A stretch of DNA of 64,000 nucleotides from Pleurotus djamor (taxonomy: Eukaryota > Basidiomycota > Agaricomycetes > Agaricales > Pleurotaceae), in assembly GCA_029747585.1 (NCBI GenBank), contig JAPEVF010000206.1, forward strand, positions 1 to 64,000. Direction: 5' to 3'. The translations under genes and the position numbers were made by a program. Under the pieces are notes generated by a model. It saw only the letters and a program-made list of their open reading frames with translations, did no database searches and was not told where the DNA came from. Below, piece by piece: positions 48,259 to 59,921 of this stretch. Position 1 is the first letter of the stretch. The number at the start of each line of letters is the position of its first letter.

Positions 48259-50396
48259 CTACCAGTTATACGCTCTTTGTTTCCCTTTCTTTGACTGCGA
48301 ATTCAAATTACCTAGCAAGTTGGGACCGATCGAGGGGAAGGACATCGGTACCTGTGCGTTTTCATTGGAGAGATGAGGAGGGGCGATCGACGCTTTCCAT
48401 GGCATAGCGGAGGTGGGCACTGAGCGTCCGGTTGACATCGAGGACTGGGAGAACGACGGCGGCATCAGCAGAGTAGCTTGTGGTTGGACAGCGGAGTACT
48501 GCTGAAAGCTGGGTGTAAAAGAATTGTACGAAGGCATCGACATATTTGACATTGAAGGATGCGTGTTCCATACTAGAGGCTGACTTCCATATTGGTCGAG
48601 CGGAAAGTAGTGACTTTCGGACAGGCAACCAATGCTGGAAGTGTACAAAGAGGGGGTAGCATAAAGAGTTGATTGAAAACTGAGAGACGGAAGCGCATAG
48701 ACAGTCGGGTGCGGAGCGAAAGACAGGCTTTGGTACGACGGCATGGTGTAAGGCGGTCGAGCGAAAGAGCCCGTTGGGATAGAGGGAGGAGTACGCGGAG
48801 GGTTGTGCACGCCAGATGAGTCTTGGCGAACTTTAGATGGAGGTGCTGAAGTCGAAGAGGAGGAAGCAACGGGGTGGCGCGAGGTGGAGGGTGGAAGGTG
48901 GTACTCTTTCGATCGGAAAGTGAAGTCAGAGGTGGGAATGGCACTGGATTCGGCGGTAGAAGAAGACTGAGGGTCAACGGGATAAGGAGTACCCAAGGGA
49001 AGTTGGGGTATGAGTTGGGGGTCTTTGGCCCTGCAAAGAATCACATTAGATATGTCCGCGAGTGAGAGGTAATAGTCTCACTGAAGAATAATCTCATGCC
49101 CCATTTCGACGAGTGCTTTCAGGGGATAAGAAAGGGTTCCAACGATCCGGTCGTTTTGCTGAGCGTAGAGTAGGATCACAGCGATGGAGAATATCTGAGC
49201 TTTCACTTGCACCGTGGGATTCGCTTCAGGGGGGAAGGTATAGATGAGGGCGTTGTCGAGGATGTACGCTAACGATTCATCGCAAAGGACCATCTTGCGC
49301 AGACACTAAGCAAAGGCAATGAGATGTTTACACAAGTAAGCAGAGACGACTGCAAAGCGAACTCACTGTCCCGAAGTTTGCTCCTCTCTTCAAAGATGCA
49401 CGGTGCTGGGGGAGTGCAAGATCGATGTTTAGCCGAAATAGACAATCGAGGAGGGCGAAACCTGTATTGGCTAGATATATGAATCCGGGTCCAAGGTTTC
49501 CTCGAGAGTCGAAGGTCATATCGATGGGCGATAGCGCGTCCGTGAGGGGTTTGAATGCGATTTGAAGTTCTTCGGTTTCCTTGCCTGCGATCCTGGCTTT
49601 CAAAACGCGAATGTGATTTTGATCAAGTTGAGAGTTGTGAAGGTCGCTCCAGGCGCATTCTGAGTCATATAGAAAGCCGTGTTCTCCCTCGTTGTTCCAT
49701 TTTGCGAAGAAGGAATTGAGAGACTTGGACATCGGAACACGCAATGCAGTCAGGTAGTGATCAACAAGCGCCGCCAACCCAGCCGACCAAAAGATAGCCC
49801 AGGCGTGTGTCTCCATCACATCCGCCAGAGCCTTGGGACATGATCTTATTTTGTTGTTCAACCATGCGTTTATAGCGTCCTTGTCCGCGGGTTTGACTCG
49901 AAGGAGGGTGAAGTTGATGCTGGTGGCTGTTATCCTTCCCATGTACTCGTTTGTGGTGAGCATATGAACGATCCACTAATACAAGGCGTGGTATCAGGCA
50001 CCGAGACTACAAATTGAAAAGGCGAGTGCGTACCTCAACAGCGCAGGGCATCTGCGAACCGTGAAGGTTGGGATTAGCGGCGAGAAAGACAAGTGCAGCA
50101 AGACGGATCGCTAGATTATGAATACCATCGCCGTAAAACTCGGCGGTATCGGCGTTGCCAATCTTGCCAGGGTGGAGGTTGTGGATGAAGCGGATGAGCG
50201 TGGGCATGATGGCACTTGGATTGGAGAAGGCAAAGAGCGAGTACACAAGCGAGCTAAAGGAAATAAACCAGCCGAAGGCGGTGGGTCCAGTACCATTGTT
50301 GCTTTGAGTCGTCCGTATCATCGGTGACTGGGTTGACACGCGAGTGAGGGAGGGAAGGAAGGAAGGGCGTGAAGGCCAGGAGGGAGATGACGTCAT
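48259..50396 (-). CDS. Hypothetical protein with folded N-terminal half and Ser/Pro/Tyr-rich tail
   Basis: Four exons are apparent: about 50396-50010, about 49970-49370, about 49300-49080 and about 49030-48259. The N-terminal half is helical and folded (TAFGWFISFSSLVYSLFAFS, AIRLAALVFLAANPNLHGSQ, LRVPMSKSLNSFFAKWNNEG, KALADVMETHAWAIFWSAGL). The C-terminal about 250 residues are low complexity (Ser, Pro, Tyr, Met) and end GKQRAYNW, like a regulator or scaffold tail. No family recognised. Start taken as ATG 50396; an upstream ATG at 50420 is in frame. 308 bp separate it from the tRNA, with nothing else seen. A truncated copy exists at 51.4-52.0 kb, so this gene marks the inner edge of the inverted duplication. 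Confidence 0.6.
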
Positions 50397-51374
50397 TGGG
50401 TCAGCAACTTGGAAGTACACAAACTGGCCAGGGAAAGCAAATAAGCGGCAACACAGATCGACAAAGTTTCGTTGATCAACGCGTCGAGCTAGTTGTCATG
50501 TGATGCAATCCGAAGGGATATAAGAGGGACGCTCTCCGAACTGAACTACCCAGGGGTAGGAAAGTGAGTCAACCTTATCTATGCCTTTCAGCGGAGAACA
50601 CATCAACTAACCAACCCGTCACCTTTTTAGAGACGCAGAATCACCGTGCACAGATGAGATATTTGCGACAGTTTGTGGCCCGTAGTCTTGTGTCTGGCAG
50701 ACCAACCCGGGATTGCTGGACCTCTGCACATTGCCAAGTGAAACGCCATTCGGGCCCCTACGACTCCATGACCTACGTACGCGTGGGGGCGGGTAGTAGA
50801 TAAGCCTTCTGTGCATAGTACCTAGCATGCGTGCCGAGGCCCGCAGGGTATAACGGGAGTTGGACGCGGACGCAAGGCATACGAGTTGGTGCAACTGGGC
50901 TTCTTAGGTATTCTGGGAATACCATCAGTGCACGGAACCCCTCTGGCACCGTGGTTGTGGACGCAGGCCGGTCCGTCAAGATCAGGAGAGGTCAGTGGTC
51001 GCTTCTTCCGACCAGAGGGCAGTTCGTTCAGGTGGATATTCGGCCTGCTTAACAGAAAGGATTTTCGGTGACTTCACTTCTTCGGATTTGCGGTCACCGA
51101 AAAGCCTTTCTGTTAAGTGGCAGGTTCGGTATTTGCCTGGTGCAATCCGGGGACATGGTTTGCGACGGTGAGCCTGAGTCAACGTTCGAAGAAAGACGTG
51201 TCTGCTAATACCATGTACTTCCAGATTTGGAAAGATAAGCGCGCATGCCCAAAATGTCATTCAAGCGCTTACAAGACAAATACGCAGACGCTTTCCTTCG
51301 CACCACCATGTCATCCATCCCTCTGTTCTCACTGGCCAACAGGACCCCGAATATCATCTAAGAGGTCGTATCAA
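50397..51374. other. Unique spacer at the centre of the inverted duplication
   Basis: Together with the 5' part of the hypothetical gene this forms the non-duplicated centre. No coding region is supported. Contains a small palindrome (ggtattctgggaatacc near 50907) and a 70-nt hairpin at 51048. Confidence 0.5.
51048..51117. repeat. 70-nt near-perfect hairpin
   Basis: 25-bp arms (cttaacagaaaggattttcg plus gtgac, against its reverse complement) with a single mismatch, around a loop of about 20 nt. Could be a MITE remnant, a small-RNA precursor or a break/cruciform site. Confidence 0.85.
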
Positions 51375-52035
51375 TAAGGTCCCAATCTTTGGCCTCTCGT
51401 GCTCTGGCGGATGTGATGGAGATGCACGCCTTTGATCGGCTGGGTTGGCGGCACTTGTTGATCACGACCTGATTGCTTTTCGTGTTCCGATGTCCAAGTC
51501 TCTCAATTCCTTCTTCGCAAAATGGAACAATGAGGGAGAACACGGCTTTCTGTATGACTCGGAACGGAACTGGCACGACCTTCACAACCCATATCAAAGT
51601 CGCATCCGCGTTTTCAAAGCCAGGATCGCATGCAAGGAAACAGATTGGAAACAGACGAACTTCAAGCCACGTTCAAACCCCTCACGGACGCGATGGCGCC
51701 CATTGATACGACATTCGACTCTGAGGAAACCTTGAACCCGGTTTCATGTTCCTCGATTGACTATTCGACAAAATATCGATCTTGCACCCCCTCAGTACCA
51801 TGCGTCTTTGAAGAGAGGGGCAAGATTCGGAACGCAGTCCTCGATATCAGCCGGACCCTCAAGGCCTCAGGCCTCATCGACATCCCCCGCCGCTATGCCT
51901 TGAAGCGTCAATCGTCCTTCTTCATCTCTCCAATGAAAACGTACAGGTGCCGATGTCCTTTCCCTCCTCGATCGGCCCCAACTTGTTAGGCAAATTGAAT
52001 TTGCAGTCAAAGAATGGAGAAAAAAAGAGCGCATA
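51375..52035 (+). pseudogene. Truncated, rearranged copy of the hypothetical gene at 48.3-50.4 kb
   Basis: Clear homology to the internal exon (VPMSKSLNSFFAKWNNEG, EHGFLYDSE shared) and to the last codons and 3' region, but the first exon is absent and the frame shifts after about 51,590. Most of the Ser/Pro-rich exon is deleted near 51,830-51,885. Sequence conservation is well below that of the neighbouring duplicated genes. No intact product expected. Confidence 0.75.
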
Positions 52036-52273
52036 ACCGGTAGTTCATGGACTGTTCTTCGTAGCGTTATGTCTTGGACATGTCTGAAATGTACTCGGAT
52101 TCGTCGCTGGTCGACACGTGAGAAATCCGTCGCTCACATGCTCAAAGCCTTTATGAGGCCTCATCGACATCACCNAAAAAAACCACATGTGCAGACAGTC
52201 TTTGTTTCTCAAAGCGACATGAAAACAGAATGAAATGGGAAAAAAACGAACTTCGCTGTGCGAAATATCGAGC

Positions 52274-52357
52274 TGCCCCGGAGAGACTTGAACTCTCGAT
52301 CTTCCGATATCAAGTTGAATAACAGTCGGACGCCGTAACCAACTAAGCCACGGGGCA
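52274..52357 (-). tRNA. tRNA-Asn(GTT) with 11-nt intron, right copy
   Basis: Reverse-strand copy of the tRNA at 47867. The mature tRNA sequence is identical; the only two differences are inside the intron (TTCAACTTGAT here, TTCACCTTGAC left). All stems are intact, so both copies are probably functional. Confidence 0.9.
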
Positions 52358-52439
52358 CATGGACTAAGGGTTCAAATGGGGACAATCTATCTATCTTCGC
52401 GGCAAATTGAGAACTATCAATCTGATGACTCCGAATGAG

Positions 52440-54130
52440 CTAGGGCTTCCTTGATTCTACCAGTTGTATGGCTGCAGCGGCCAAGCCGCCACTGAGTAGA
52501 AGCACACCCGTGAATGCGATCAAACCATTGAAGTGGTTTTGGTCGACTTTTGGAAGAAAAGCGCCAGCGGTTGGTGGACCTGCGACCGTAGAGATTGCGA
52601 CAAGGAGGTAAACCATGCCTAGGAGAAGAAGACCGAGTTGGCATTCAATCATCATCGCCTGGAAGATTGAATACCAACCTAATCTAGCACCGTAATTTTC
52701 TCTGGGGGATATTTGGGCGACATAGGCAGGTAGCAAAGATAGATACCCGCCTATATGGAAGATCAATATGATGATGGCATCAATTAGATGAGGAGTAATA
52801 AGATACCTGAGAATAAACCATAGCAAGCGCCGAACAAGGTGATGGGGACTGCACCTCGTGAAGGCAGCCACATGGCCAATACCAAGATGCCAGACATCAC
52901 CGTGGTGGGAGCGAGTACAGTTAGCCTGGCGTGTGTCAACGAGACGTCTCAAGATTGGTATGTACTGGCTTACGGGCCTAGTCGATCCGCTAGTAGGCCG
53001 GGAATGATGCGTGCAGGTACACCAAATGCGTTGACGATGGCAAGGAGGTTCTTGGCAAGGTTTGGGTTGACGCCGTGATAATTTGCGTAGGGTTCAATGT
53101 AAAAGTATGGGATAAAGAATCCATAGAAGAAGCTGGGATAAAGGAGGGTACGCATTGGTCAGTCAGCAAGCTTGAAGAAGGATTCTCACAGGAAGGCCGA
53201 TACGGATATTAGAGCGTATCTGGGATCCTTAAATCCAGTGAAGTCTACCGCAGATTTGAAGGAGATGTGACCTTGCAAAGGAAGTCGAGTTCGTAAGGTT
53301 ATGCACGAGATGCTCAAGCAAGCCAATGTGATGAAAGCTGCAATGCGCATCGCCCATGGAAACCCCACGGAAACGATGAGGCGTTGCAGAACGATCGGGT
53401 AAATCACCCCTCCAACAGCGGAACCAGAGGCAGCGATTCCAAGGACAAAGGCACGACGACGTCGAAACCAATGGGAGATGACGGCGAGGGAGGGAGTAAG
53501 TCTAAGAAGGCAGCATGTTGGTAAGGTCTCGGACACGAACAAGGGGGAAACATACATCAACGCATTCCCAACTCCAAAGAGCACGCTTTGAGCAAGGAAG
53601 AATTGATACGGCTGATCTTTTTGGCAGAGAGATGTCATCATCAAAGAGAGAACGTTCAGAAAAGATCCAAGTAGTATGATCCGCTGTGAGAAGCACGTCG
53701 ATCAGAATTGGAGCAAAAGTGACAGTGTAGTGGAAGGCACCTTAACTCCGTACGCATCAAATACCCTCCCTACAAACGGTCCAAGACCATAGAGCAATAG
53801 TAGTTGTATCGAACCTATCAGCGAGATTGTTGAGGAGGACGAATTCGGCAACTGAGTCTTTTGGTAATATTCCTGGAATACACCCTAAAGATGCGGCATT
53901 AGAAAGATGATCTTTTCGCGATGATAATTGTTGGAAAAAATGCTTACGAAGGAATTGATGATTCCAAAGGTAGAAAATAGGGCCACGAAGGAACCGAAAG
54001 CTACGGACCAGGCTTGGACGCCTCCTTCAGGAAAGGTATCGCCGCTGGTCAGCGGTACATGGGCAGCGTGAGGGTCTCCAAAGGGTTCATCCCTAGGAAC
54101 CTCAGAGTCTTTTGAATGGGGTAAAGCCAT
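52440..54130 (-). CDS. MFS monocarboxylate-type transporter, right copy
   Basis: Mirror copy of the gene at 46.1 kb: start MALPHSKDSEVPRDEPFGDP at 54130, same TFPEGGVQAWSVAFGS signature and the same membrane segments (RRRRAFVLGIAASGSAVGGV, FFYGFFIPYFYIEPYANYHG, VPARIIPGLLADRLGP), ending in AAAAIQLVESRKP at 52440. It differs by scattered substitutions and small indels, for example IECQLGLLLLGMVY against IVAYQLGLLLGMVY and different lengths of the intron near 52,790. No break in the coding frames was seen, so it looks functional. Confidence 0.85.
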
Positions 54131-55083
54131 TATTTGCGCTGCGTTCCTTGGAGGGGGGAGGAGGGAAGACAGGTTAGGGCGTGGGTGCTACATGGCAAGC
54201 AATATTTAAACATGTCTGCCGGAGTAAGCTTGTTCTGCGGTTCTTCGGCGTGTGTCAGAGTGTTCCAAGGAGAAAGAAACTTGCTTCCCGGAATAGATGC
54301 GGAAGAGCGCCATGCTCATAGAATACGGACTTGTAGCCATCTGGAGAGAGAGTGCTGAGTCACGGAATCATGCCTTTTCAGACACATTTCCGTCATTATC
54401 AGCACGCCATTATATCGAGTAGTAATCGGAATGGGATATGTAACCCGTCTCGGTGATACGGGAAGAGCGAAGAGATTAAAAACACATAAGCGCACAAGTA
54501 TCCTCTTGAACCTCTTCGTCCTGGTTTGTCCTATATAAAGACGATCGACTGTCATCCTCTCGTCATAGAGGCTGGAATTCGAGCCTAACCAAACATATCT
54601 CAGCGTATGGGATCGCGTTGAAGCCTCAGCTAACTCTTCGCTTATTATTCTATCGACAACGGGACTGGGGAGCTTGCGTGCCATGGAAATAATTTGATTT
54701 TCAACTCTCCTTTTTCAGCAAGCCTTTGGCAGGTAGTGCGGTTGCTCTGGTCTCAGCCGACGCTTCTCTGGTGTCCATGCAAATCCTTCGGGCAAGCTAC
54801 GAACTGCCGACTAGAAGCGCAGCGATCAGTGATGCTTGCTCATGCCGTTCGGCGTCCACTGTTTCCTGGGAAGCTCGGTCAGTCTACGCTTTTTGCAGAG
54901 AGTGACAGTGCGCCCAACCGCTCCTCGGGGACTTTGAAACTGGAGGCTGGGAGCAACTAGCAAAATGCGACTGGAGGCTCTATTGGTGCTTGGGCTATAA
55001 AACCACGACACAACTCAGAATCAGTCTCAGACCTGTCATCGAATTAACTTCAGCTTTACCATCGAAAAAACACTCGAATTTCA
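54131..55083. other. Divergent promoter region, amine oxidase / MFS transporter (right)
   Basis: About 950 bp, mirror of 45171-46092 with small insertions (for example near 54,500). No gene seen. Confidence 0.45.
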
Positions 55084-56612
55084 ATGACCATGACTCCATC
55101 GTAAGTACAAACGATATACTCCGACACCAATGCAGTAATGCTGACCATGCACACACGATGTTATTCAGTGATTTTTCACGACAAAGGGTCGCCATTGTTG
55201 GCGGAGGCATGGCTGGCCTATACTCAGCTCTTCTTCTTCAATCGAAAGGCGTCAGCGTTCACGTCTTCGAAGCCAATGACCGTATCGGAGGTCGAATATG
55301 GACTCACCGTTTCAACGGAGCCCCAAACCAATTCTTCGAGGCAGGAGCGATGCGCGTCCCCAAATCGTCCTTTCACCAGCCCGTACTCGACCTTATATCC
55401 TTTGTCAACTCTAAGCTTGGGCCAGATCACATCGAAACCATCCCATATATATTGCACTCGACAGGCAACCGTGTTCTCGTCAACAACCAACGCAAAGAGG
55501 ACGGAAGCTACTTTTCCCTTGCCGAGTTGGGGGAGCTCACGGCTGAAAGGTTAGGCTTTGAACTACCCTCTCCGTTCGCCGACAAGACTGCGCATCAGCT
55601 CCTAGAAGCCGTCATCCGACCATTTATCAAAGACCTCCGCTTGGACTTCGCCTCGGCCTTTAAAGAAATTCTGAAATACGACGACCTGTCGTTCAGGACA
55701 TACCTCCGCGCGATAGTCAAATGGCCGGCCGAAGTTATTGACTTCGCCGAGGTCATGCTTGCGCAGACAAATCAATATGCACTCAGTTTTCCTGAAGTCA
55801 TCTTACAAAACCTGGACTTCTCCACACTCGAGTGGTTCACGATCAAAGGTGGCATGGATCGACTCCCCAAAGCCATGGCAATGATTATCGGTCCACAGAA
55901 CATCTCACTGAATGCTCGAGTCACTGGCCTTCATGAGTTGGATGATGGTCGTGTAACCCTACGCTTCGATAACCCAGCCATTCCGGTCGAAGCGTCCTAT
56001 GATCGCGTCATTTTGGCCTTGCCACCCGCTGGGGTGCGAATGATACAAGATCGGCCCAAATGGTCACCATTGAAAGAGGCTGCCATCCGCTCCATCCACT
56101 TCGAACCACTATATAAGTTAGGCCTTCGGTTTAAGACCCGCTTTTGGGAGAATATTTCTAATCCCTCCTTTGGCGGCCAGTCGATTACGGATCTCAGTAG
56201 CCGATGGGTCGTATACCCCTCTAATGGTATCGGCGAACAAGGACCTGGTGTCCTTCTCATGTATTCGTGGATGACGGATGCACTCGCATGGCTTCCGCTT
56301 ACCAGACGTGAGCAAATCGAGCGCGCGCTGGACGATCTTGCGAAGTTGTATGGGAAGGAGGTCAACATCCACGAGGAGTTTATTGAAGGGGAAGTAGTTT
56401 CCTGGGCGGAGAAGTGGTCTTGCGGCGACGCGATGTTTCTACCCGGACAATACACTAGCTACTCAGCTGTCGCGGCTGCACCGGAGAGGAATGTCTACTT
56501 TGCAGGAGAGCACCTCTCAATGCATCATACCTGGATATCTGGGGCCATCGAGTCCGCCCTGGCGGCGGTCCGTGGAATGATGGAGGATGATACTATGGAA
56601 TTACTTAGCTGA
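55084..56612 (+). CDS. FAD-dependent amine oxidase, right copy
   Basis: Exon 1 MTMTPS (55084 to about 55100), intron to about 55168, then one long exon: DFSRQRVAIVGGGMAGLYSA, VHVFEANDRIGGRIWTHRF, FFEAGAMRVPKSSFHQPV (the GAMR motif of the substrate/FAD region, broken in the left copy by an N), WFTIKGGMDRLPKAMAMI, DRVILALPPAGVRMI and the C-terminal VYFAGEHLSMHHTWISGAIE. Uninterrupted to 56612. An alternative unspliced reading from 54990 is open but ignores the good GTAAGT donor. Probable oxidase of amines or L-amino acids, soluble flavoenzyme; the substrate cannot be read. Confidence 0.88.
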
Positions 56613-56831
56613 TACTCTATAAATGATTTGCAACTGTAATAAGCCAGTATTGGCTCAGTATTATCAAAATGCTGCATCTTGAGACGGAATTCAGCAGGCT
56701 CTTCGCCCAGAGGGAACTCCTAAAATGGCGTTTGTTCACCCAGGGTCAGTTAGGCGCCCTTCCTCACCCATTCACTTCCACTCTTGTAAGTAAGTAGGTG
56801 TTGTCCGCTTGCGCCCATTTCTCGGCCCTCC

Positions 56832-59800
56832 ATGAGCAACCGTCTCAAACGCAAGCTCGGGGACTTAGGCGTAGATACGTCGAGTAGGAAGGCCAACGAA
56901 TCTTTCTGCCTTGTAAAGTCGCTTCTTTGCTCTCCGGTTATCTCAAGCTGATCCCTTTTGGCTAGATTGGTACACCATTACCTCCCCTCGAAAAGTCTAA
57001 GGACACGGGGGAATTTGTACCCCTATGGAAACAAGAAGTTTGTCGCGTACCGTACATCTATATCGCTGGCTTCCGACTACCTTCCTAGGTACGCGACGAG
57101 AAAGGTCGTAGGCGACTTCATGGAGCTTTTACTGGAGGATTCTCTGCAGGGTATTTCAACACGGTGGGCTCCAAAGAAGGTGCGCCGTCTTGTACTTCTT
57201 GCACGACGGCGTCACGGATGGCTCAAGTAACCTCCAGGATGGGCCCCGTCAACATTCGTATCTTCTCGTTCGGACAGGGCGAAGTCCAAAGTAGCCCGAC
57301 CGGAGGACTTCATGGACGAAGAGGATCTACAAGAGCTTCGAGATTCTAAACAAATGGTGGATACAACGGACGAAATGGACCTCACCGCTGGTATGCGACT
57401 CGGCAAAGAGGATGCCGAGACTGAGTACGTCCTTGCTTCTGTCCTGCCCGCCTCTCGTTGACCTTCATTCAGTTCGATAGCCGGAGCCTTGGAAGCATCA
57501 ATGCTTCCCGCGCCTCAAGATTCTGCTGGCGCTCGCATCCTCAAGAAAATGGGCTGGAAGCTCGGTCAAGGGATTGGGCCTCGGGTGTCATGGCAGGAAC
57601 GAAAAAGGCAGGATGCGGCTGCAGTAAGGTCCCATGGTGCTCCTGAAGCTGGAACTGTCCCAGAGGACGATGTTGAGGCTAGCAAACACACGTACGCTCG
57701 GCGAGACGTTCCAGTCCTCGTTGTCACGAGGAAGGACAATTCTCATGGATTGGGTTATCGACCGGGAATGAGTCTCAATGAAAGTCTGGGAGAACACGGT
57801 GCTGGATCATCTTCTGGACCAAACCTAGCTGGTAATGCTCTTCGTCCTTGAAACAAGTGCGATTTCCTTGATTGACTTTGTCGTAGCTGGCTTCGGTCTT
57901 GGTGCACTCAACGATGCCGACGAAGATGACTTAGACGTTTATGACTCTGGTACAACACTCTCGAAGCGGCGCACAGCGTATGATGGGATGGACCATGATA
58001 ACGACGACAGACCTAGCAAAGCGCAAAATTCCTCGGTTGGTGCACCTTCTGAAACCTAAGCTTGGAACCTTCGACTAACTTCTTCAAGAGAATGACCGCT
58101 TCGTATCAATTCTTTCAAGACGGGAAGCCTGTTCTGCCTGGATTTGTGTTATCAGATAAACCTGTGGCTGAGGATCGTTGGTACGTGTTGCCATTCCCCC
58201 CTTAGCGACTCGCCTGGCTGACTGTATCGTTAGGTTCCCTCTCCCCGATCCACCCCAAGGGTGGAAACCTGATCCTCGAAGGGTATGGGGCAAAGAAAAA
58301 GAGAATCAGCCAAGTCAACCTGTTGCTCCGCCCCTTCCCACTCATACTGGTCCAGGAAAATGGAAAACCACGATAACTGCAGATAATGTAGGTGGCTCTC
58401 ATCATCCCTTGGAATCAATGAGTTGACATATTCTTCAGCGGGGTACTATTCTTGGCGAAACACCTCTTCCTTCAGCGCCGCGGTCTGTCTTCGAATACAT
58501 GTCACAGAAGGATGCAGAGCGCATCAAGAACATGGCTGCTGGACATTCGAACCTCCCCTCATCACATCCCCCTTCATCTCAACTTTCACCCTCCGGGCGT
58601 ATTGGCGTGGAAATACCCCCACTGGATCCTCTAATAGCACAATCAGCATTACAAGGTTTCCAACCCTTTGCGAACGACCCAGCAAAGCAAGCGCGCTACA
58701 CCGCTTACCTTCAATCTCAAGCATCTCCGGACTCGAATATCGAGCTCAAACCTCTCCCTGGTCAAGACATCCCCGTATTCAATAAAGAGTTGTCGGATTA
58801 TGCGAAGTCGGCGCAAATATTCAAGCCCATGTCTGGAGCCATGGCAGGTCGGTTTACGAGCGCTGCTGTCGTAGACATGGGACCGAAGATACATGAAGGA
58901 TTGCATATGCCTTCTAAGGAGGAGATTGCTAAGAAGGAAGAAGAAGAGAAGGAGAAAGAGAAAAAAGAGGAAGAGGTTAGCCCGAAAGTGCACGCTGCAA
59001 GGGTGGGGATGTACGGTCCACTGACTCGGGAGGTGAAGCCTTGGCAACCTGCGAAACTCCTCTGCAAACGATTTGGCGTCAAGGATCCTGACGTTCAACC
59101 AGAGGTGCCTGAAGCTGGTGTCGGAGCAACACAAGAAGCTGATCTCCAACCTGAGTGGGAGAAAGTTGGGTTCCCCGACGCGGCAGCAGCAGCTGCGTAT
59201 GGCATCTCGGAGAAATCTCAAAAGAGGGATCTTGCGAATGTTGGCCTAGGGGAGGACGAAACACAAGGTCAAGACATTCTGACATACACCAAACCCTCCA
59301 TGGATATCTTCAAAGCGATCTTCGCCAGCGACGATGAAGATAGCGACGACGAAGAGGACGCACCATTAGACAAAATGGATGTTGACCCAATCCCTCAAAC
59401 TGACTCAATACCGGATCCCGACCCAGCACCACCAGTCCCATCCACATCCCAACCAGTAATACCGTCCGGCCCTGTTGATCTCGCCACGTTCAAACCGGTA
59501 TTCGTTCCGCGAGGAGGTAAATCCAAGTCAGAGAAAAAGGAGAAAAAGGAGAAGAAAAAGGAGAAGAAGAAAGTTGGCCTGGTATCTTTTGCTATGGATG
59601 AAGGGGTTGAGGGTGGGGACGATGAGCGTTCGAGCAAGGAGAGGCCGAAGAAGAAGAAAAAGCGGGATAAGGAGAGGGATAAGGAGAGTAAAGACAAGAA
59701 AGACGAAGTAGACGAGGATGACATGTGGGTAGAGAAGCCACCACCGGCGATCCTTAATGCCTTGAGTACGGACATACTCAAGACGACGACCGAGGATGAT

Positions 59801-59854
59801 TCAAGCGACCCTCGGTCAGTCAAAGGTCGAAAAAGGGCGGTCGATTTTATGTAG
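56832..59854 (+). CDS. GPATCH1/TGH-like G-patch splicing factor, right copy
   Basis: Mirror copy of the gene at 40.4-43.4 kb with all landmarks present: [20 protein letters not shown], the DUF1604 exons, [52 protein letters not shown] and the 451-codon last exon beginning in the [18 protein letters not shown] region and ending [10 protein letters not shown]. The last exon differs from the left copy by about a dozen residues over 451 codons and has no stop or frame change. Splice signals seen at sampled junctions (for example the intron after VGSKEG) are conserved. Looks functional. Confidence 0.88.
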
Positions 59855-59921
59855 ATCTTGTGTGGGTGTAGACGGTATTCTGATTTCATCGCCTATATGT
59901 ACACTCCGATAGATATTGCAC

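Larger units (their letters stand above)
36260..49845 (+). repeat. Left arm of large inverted duplication
   Basis: From at least 36260 inward, the sequence is the reverse complement of the right arm. Paired landmarks: GatA stop 36652/63611, GatA start 38586/61678, GPATCH1 stop 40404/59854, amine oxidase stop 43647/56612, MFS start 46093/54130, tRNA end 47950/52274. Identity by eye is about 95% in sampled coding stretches; it falls sharply inside 48.0 kb. The outer boundary may lie left of 36260, because the matching right arm runs out of the window. Confidence 0.93.

Noticed and set aside
51117..51377. Small open frame next to the hairpin as a possible transposase remnant
   Set aside because: No motif of any transposase or zinc finger beyond a chance CPKC; not supported.
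54990..55083. Longer N-terminus for the right amine oxidase starting at 54990
   Set aside because: That reading runs through a good GTAAGT donor and a pyrimidine-rich acceptor, and adds residues absent from the left copy; the spliced start at 55084 is preferred.
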